A stretch of DNA of 64,000 nt from Thermoflavifilum sp. GTDB taxonomy: Bacteria; Bacteroidota; Bacteroidia; Chitinophagales; Chitinophagaceae. Numbering within the stretch: the stretch's first letter is position 1; each line of letters opens with the position of its first letter. Below the pieces are notes generated by a model that saw nothing but the letters and a program-made list of their open reading frames with translations, was not told the origin of the DNA and did not search any database. A program made the position numbers and the translations under genes. The stretch is from positions 310,001 through 374,000 of the forward strand of contig JAIMAQ010000001.1 of assembly GCA_023511875.1 (NCBI GenBank). The letters are read 5' to 3'. Positions 60,154-64,000 of this stretch are shown here, in pieces.

Positions 60154-61519
60154 ACCTGCTTTACCTAAAGGTACGCGCGATTTCGCTCCTGAGGCAGTGC
60201 GTAAAAGGAGATATTTGTTTCAAACCATTCAACAATGTTTTGAAGCATTCGGTTTTGAACCGATCGAAACGCCTGCTATGGAGAATTTGAGCACTTTGCT
60301 GGGGAAATATGGGGAAGAAGGCGATAAGTTGATTTTTCGGATTCTCAACAACGGAGATATTTTACCTCTTGCTCAACGGGCCAGGGATAGCCGTGAGTTA
60401 GCTAATTTATTAGCTGAAAAAGCCTTGCGGTATGATCTCACCATTCCCTTTGCTCGATTTGTAGTCATGAACCAGCATCAGCTGGTATTTCCATTCAGAA
60501 GGTATCAGATTCAGCCTGTGTGGCGGGCCGATAGGCCGCAAAAGGGGCGTTACCGTGAGTTTTATCAATGTGATGCCGATATTGTAGGCAGTCGTTCTTT
60601 GTTCAATGAAGTAGAGCTCATTGGGCTTTATCAAGAGGTATTTAGTCGCTTACAATTGCGCGTTCGTATTCGCATCAACCACCGCAAATGGTTGTTGGCA
60701 TTGGCCGAAACCTGTGGTAATGCTGCCTGGCTGACGCCGATCACCACTGCTATTGACAAAATAGATAAAGTGGGCGTTGAACAAGTGGAATCTGAGTTAC
60801 GAGAAAAAGGGTTTCCTACCGAAGCTATTACGTTGATTCGCGGCTATCTGGAATTGCCCAATACTCCTGCAGAAGCCTTCCCAGCCGTTTTACAATTGCT
60901 TCGCCACCATCCAGCAGCTACAGATGCGGTTCAAGACGTAGAATTTATCTTAAAACATCTCTCGCAAAACGAACCAGAGCGTGCTACGGTACAAATCGAT
61001 TTTACCCTGGCACGCGGCCTCGATTATTACACCGGAACCATTCTAGAAGTAAACTCTGAAGAGGTGGCGATGGGGAGCTTGGGGGGTGGTGGAAGATATG
61101 ATAACCTTACGGGATTATTTGGCTTGCCCGATGTGCCGGGTGTAGGCATTTCGTTTGGTGTAGATCGTATTTTCGACGTAATGGAATCACTCCATCGATT
61201 TCCGGCTACTACACATAGAAGCACACAAATGCTTTGGTTGCGGATAGACGATATGTTGATGCCACAAATATTAGAATATGTGAGGCAATTCAGAAACCAG
61301 GGTATTTCCACTGAAGTTTATCCAGATGCGGCCAAGATAGACAAGCAGTTGAAATATGCCGATAGAAAAGGTATTCCATTTGCTATTCTATTGGGTTCGA
61401 GAGAATATGCAGCACAAGTGATTGGGTTAAAAGATCTTCGCCATGGTACCCAGGAGCAAGTTCCTTTATCCCAAGTGATGCAGGTGATTCGGCAGAAGCT
61501 TCAAGAGCCAGAGCGCTGA
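60146..61519 (+). CDS. hisS: Histidyl-tRNA synthetase
   Basis: This class II synthetase (457 aa) charges tRNA-His. It begins with PALPKGTRDFAPEAV. Motif 2 contains FRRYQIQPVWRADRPQKGRYREFYQCDAD, the histidine-specific motif is LARGLDYYTG, and motif 3 is GGGGRYDNLTGLFG...GVGISFGVDRI. The C-terminal anticodon-binding domain ends the chain. The start overlaps the phosphatase gene. Its 3' end overlaps the convergent dsbD gene by 19 bases. Confidence 0.96.
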   Translation: MIKPALPKGTRDFAPEAVRKRRYLFQTIQQCFEAFGFEPIETPAMENLSTLLGKYGEEGDKLIFRILNNGDILPLAQRARDSRELANLLAEKALRYDLTIPFARFVVMNQHQLVFPFRRYQIQPVWRADRPQKGRYREFYQCDADIVGSRSLFNEVELIGLYQEVFSRLQLRVRIRINHRKWLLALAETCGNAAWLTPITTAIDKIDKVGVEQVESELREKGFPTEAITLIRGYLELPNTPAEAFPAVLQLLRHHPAATDAVQDVEFILKHLSQNEPERATVQIDFTLARGLDYYTGTILEVNSEEVAMGSLGGGGRYDNLTGLFGLPDVPGVGISFGVDRIFDVMESLHRFPATTHRSTQMLWLRIDDMLMPQILEYVRQFRNQGISTEVYPDAAKIDKQLKYADRKGIPFAILLGSREYAAQVIGLKDLRHGTQEQVPLSQVMQVIRQKLQEPER

Positions 61520-63525
61520 AGAAAACGATTCCATACTTTTTGCAGGTAATTCAAAAAGTGGGCTGGGTCGGGATCGTACCCGTAGCCTTCTTCGGTCAAT
61601 GGCTGGCCTTGAGGATCCAAAAACACGTAATATGGTTGTGCATTTCGGTTAAAGCGAGAAGCTTCAAAATCGGCATTTTTTTGGCCTAGCGTGCGAATAC
61701 GAGTGCCGTCGACCGAAGAAGTATATTGCAGACTATCGGGCAAAGGCGTGCGATCGTCTACATATAGCGATAGCAAGATGAAATGCTCATTAATCATTTG
61801 TTTTACTTCTGGATTGGTCCAAACTGCATTTTCCATTTTCCGACAATTCACACACGACCATCCCGTGAAATCGACCATAATAGGCTTATGTTGCTGTTGG
61901 GCAGCTTGCAGGGCTTCATCGTAGTCGTAATAAGCTGTATAACCAGGTGGAGTGGATTTAGCGAAAATATCGGCATATTTTCTTGATCCTGTAATGGCCG
62001 ATTGTACGGTATTTCCAGCCGTTTCTCGGGGAAAATAGATGCTTGAGTAATTCGGTAAAAAGCCACTCAAAATTCCCTTAGGCTCACCCCCAAAGAGTCC
62101 TGGAACCAGATAGAGGGTGATTACCCAAAAAAACATAGCAAAAAATAATCGGATGATGGACAGCCCTCGAGGGGGTTCATCATCGTGAGCCAGTCGCAAT
62201 TTACCCAGCAAATACAAGCCCGTAAGTGCAAAAATGACGATCCAAATAGACAGAAATACCTCTTTACTCAAGATATTCCAATGATAAGCCATGTCTACAT
62301 TTGAGAGGAACTTGAAGGCCAACGCCAGCTCTAAAAAGCCCAATGTTACTTTTACCGTATTCAACCAGCCTCCTGGGCGAGCCACCTTTTGCAACCATTG
62401 AGGAAATATGGCAAACAGTGAGAAAGGGATAGCTAATGCCAATGAAAACCCAAACATTCCTATCAGCGGCCCACTAACGCCACCCTGAACCGCTAGTACC
62501 AATAAGTTTCCAATAATGGGTGCTGTACAAGAAAACGAAACAATGGAAAGGGTAAGTGCCATGAAGAAAATACCTGCTACACTTCCAATACCAGCACGAG
62601 CATCTGTTTTATTAGCGAGTGCACCGGGTAACTGAATTTCGAAAACGCCTAAAAAAGAAAGTGCAAAAGCAACAAACAAGAAGAAAAAGACCAAATTTAT
62701 CCAGATATTACTGGCTAAGGCATTTAGCGCACCTACGCCCATCAAGCGGGTAATGACAAATCCTAATCCGGTATAGATCACAATGATAGAAAGGGAATAT
62801 AAAGCAGCGTTTTTGATACCTGCTCCACGAGTACTACTCCGTTTAATGAAAAAACTCACAGTAAGCGGAATCATCGAAAATACGCAGGGTGAGATTAAGG
62901 CCAAGAAACCTCCTGCAAAACTTGCCCAGAATAGCCACCACATTGATTTTTCAATTGTGTTGCCCTGTTGTGTGGGCGGTTGTGTAGGCACAGCGACGGT
63001 TGTTGCTGTTTGTATAGTATCTGGTTGGGTGGAGGAAATGGCTCTGCTTGCGGTTGTGGAGGCTTCTGGGTTTGCAGGAAGTTGAAAGCTAAAAGGCACT
63101 TCTTTCGGAGGTAAACAATTTTTATCGTTGCACACCATATATTCGAGATGGCCAGAAACTTCGCCAGCGGTGGGAGAGGTCCGACGCACACGTTGCACAA
63201 AATCCACTTCGTTTTCAAAATATTTCAATACAGTACCGAAAGCACCATCGTAATGAGAGATCTTCTTACCCTTTTCTTGTATGGTTCCTTCTAGCTTCCA
63301 TCCTGTAGTTTTTTCAAAATGAAAACTTGTAGGAATAGGTCCTTCCCCTGCATCTAGTGCATAAATATGCCATCCCGGGTCAATATTAGCCTGAAAATGT
63401 AAGACATATACACTATCGTTTATCCGTTGAGTGGTAAATTGCCAACGTACTGGATTCAACAATTGTGCTCTTGCCTCGGCCATCACACTTATACTCAAGA
63501 TAAGCCAAACGTAAGCTTTTCGCAT
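61501..63525 (-). CDS. dsbD: Thiol:disulfide interchange protein DsbD
   Basis: DsbD carries reducing power from cytosolic thioredoxin to the periplasm. The protein (674 aa) has a signal peptide (ending AEARAQ, about residue 21), an N-terminal DsbD-alpha/DsbC-like domain, and a Thr/Gln-rich linker. Eight or so membrane helices follow, with the redox Cys in SPCVFSMIPLTV. The C-terminal thioredoxin-like domain has FTGWSCVNCRKME (CVNC). ATG 63525 is chosen: an exact -7 element ends 5 bases before it, which makes the ATG at 63549 unlikely to be transcribed from it. Confidence 0.94.
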   Translation of the reverse strand: MRKAYVWLILSISVMAEARAQLLNPVRWQFTTQRINDSVYVLHFQANIDPGWHIYALDAGEGPIPTSFHFEKTTGWKLEGTIQEKGKKISHYDGAFGTVLKYFENEVDFVQRVRRTSPTAGEVSGHLEYMVCNDKNCLPPKEVPFSFQLPANPEASTTASRAISSTQPDTIQTATTVAVPTQPPTQQGNTIEKSMWWLFWASFAGGFLALISPCVFSMIPLTVSFFIKRSSTRGAGIKNAALYSLSIIVIYTGLGFVITRLMGVGALNALASNIWINLVFFFLFVAFALSFLGVFEIQLPGALANKTDARAGIGSVAGIFFMALTLSIVSFSCTAPIIGNLLVLAVQGGVSGPLIGMFGFSLALAIPFSLFAIFPQWLQKVARPGGWLNTVKVTLGFLELALAFKFLSNVDMAYHWNILSKEVFLSIWIVIFALTGLYLLGKLRLAHDDEPPRGLSIIRLFFAMFFWVITLYLVPGLFGGEPKGILSGFLPNYSSIYFPRETAGNTVQSAITGSRKYADIFAKSTPPGYTAYYDYDEALQAAQQQHKPIMVDFTGWSCVNCRKMENAVWTNPEVKQMINEHFILLSLYVDDRTPLPDSLQYTSSVDGTRIRTLGQKNADFEASRFNRNAQPYYVFLDPQGQPLTEEGYGYDPDPAHFLNYLQKVWNRFLQRSGS

Positions 63526-63530
63526 GATGC

Positions 63531-63538
63531 CAAATTTA
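63531..63538 (-). promoter_or_regulatory. -7 element (TAAATTTG) for dsbD
   Basis: This exact TAnnTTTG match on the minus strand has 5 bases between it and ATG 63525, predicting a leaderless mRNA. Confidence 0.5.
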
Positions 63539-63714
63539 GTTATGTTCATATATACGAATTTTCACATGTATAAGGATGCAAATTTGTTTCATAAAATTTT
63601 TTTTCAGTGTAATTCAATAAACAAATCAAAATTTTAACATCCAATTAGTCTTTCACAGAAGATAGTAGATGGCTTTCAATGTATGCTCCTAGCAAAGACC
63701 AATATGGTGGGGGG

Positions 63715-64000
63715 TTAAGTAACGGGTTGGACTTGTCCTTGCAGGATAGACATAAAGATTTGTCGTCCATCGGTATTTCCCAGTTCCTTCAATACTGCGC
63801 GTTCGGGATGAGGCATCATGCCAAATACATTTTTTTCTCGGTTGCAAATCCCAGCAATTCCATATGCTGAGCCATTGGGATTGGCCTGATCAGAAACCAC
63901 TCCCTGTGCATCGCAATATTGGAACACGACTTGCTCATGAGTAAACAGTTGTTCCAAAGTTTGCGGATTAGCGTAATAACGGCCTTCGGCATGGGCAATG
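63715..64000 (-). CDS. purQ: Phosphoribosylformylglycinamidine synthase subunit PurQ (3' part)
   Basis: This is the C-terminal ~94 residues of the glutaminase subunit or domain of FGAM synthase in purine synthesis. The frame is open to the window edge, so the start is outside. Visible are IAHAEGRYYANP, FQYCDAQGVVSDQANPNGS and the class I glutamine amidotransferase end GMMPHPERA. The short tail after that suggests a stand-alone PurQ rather than the C-terminal part of a large fused PurL, though a fusion cannot be fully excluded from this piece. Confidence 0.9.
   Translation of the reverse strand, partial: IAHAEGRYYANPQTLEQLFTHEQVVFQYCDAQGVVSDQANPNGSAYGIAGICNREKNVFGMMPHPERAVLKELGNTDGRQIFMSILQGQVQPVT

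Overview
The window is a compact stretch of bacterial core genome. It most likely comes from a Bacteroidota member, and I would guess the family Chitinophagaceae. The phylum signs are an LpxC-FabZ fusion protein, a PorX-type response regulator of the type IX secretion system, DUF3098/DUF983/DUF3108 proteins, an OmpA-type barrel with thrombospondin type-3 calcium repeats, and at least 19 exact copies of the Bacteroidota -7 promoter element TAnnTTTG placed just upstream of genes. The family assignment is inference. Apart from one AT-rich patch the genes are close-packed, and seven convergent pairs overlap or abut at their stop codons. I see no tRNA, rRNA, CRISPR array, insertion sequence or prophage.

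Layout. 1-0.9 kb: 3' part of an ABC exporter. 1.0-5.2 kb: ATP synthase genes atpB-E-F-H-A, with a hairpin and an internal promoter motif between atpE and atpF, and a terminator directly after atpA (no atpG here). 5.2-9.1 kb: pdxA, rsmA, a 2-hydroxyacid dehydrogenase, greA with a terminator-like leader hairpin, and a HIT protein. 9.1-15.7 kb: a histidine kinase/response regulator pair, ruvC, a YbhN-like membrane protein, a DUF3108 protein with a Fur-box-like palindrome, an orphan response regulator and ruvB. 15.7-27 kb: leuS, ftsX-DUF3098-uppP, alanine dehydrogenase, tsaE, a copper ATPase, recQ and a GroES-like protein.

27-33.3 kb holds a metallo-beta-lactamase-fold hydrolase and the lipid A block (HD protein, lpxD, lpxC-fabZ, lpxA, ABC ATPase), divergent from porX. 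34.9-38.9 kb: a small conserved protein, a PhnP-like hydrolase, a glycosyltransferase, a helix-hairpin-helix protein, an acyl-CoA dehydrogenase and a small helical protein. 39-50.3 kb: the OmpA-type protein, a polyprenyl synthase, recJ, DUF983, yifB/comM, a MutS-like ATPase, dihydroorotase and a Wzi/RemB-like barrel. 50.3-54.8 kb: rpsF-rpsR-rplI, htpG and a MacB-type permease. 54.8-56.4 kb is an AT-rich patch with one methyltransferase gene and what may be gene remnants. 56.4-64 kb: a TPR protein with a PstS-like lipoprotein, a low-molecular-weight phosphatase with hisS, dsbD, and the 3' end of purQ.

The genes mostly serve housekeeping: energy conversion, envelope biogenesis (lipid A, undecaprenyl recycling, outer-membrane proteins), translation, and DNA repair and recombination. 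I found no clearly new enzyme system. The most interesting signals are regulatory: hairpins in the greA and atpE-atpF intervals, promoter elements only 4-6 bases from some start codons (predicting leaderless mRNAs), and a Fur-like palindrome. The AT-rich patch is the only candidate for transferred DNA.
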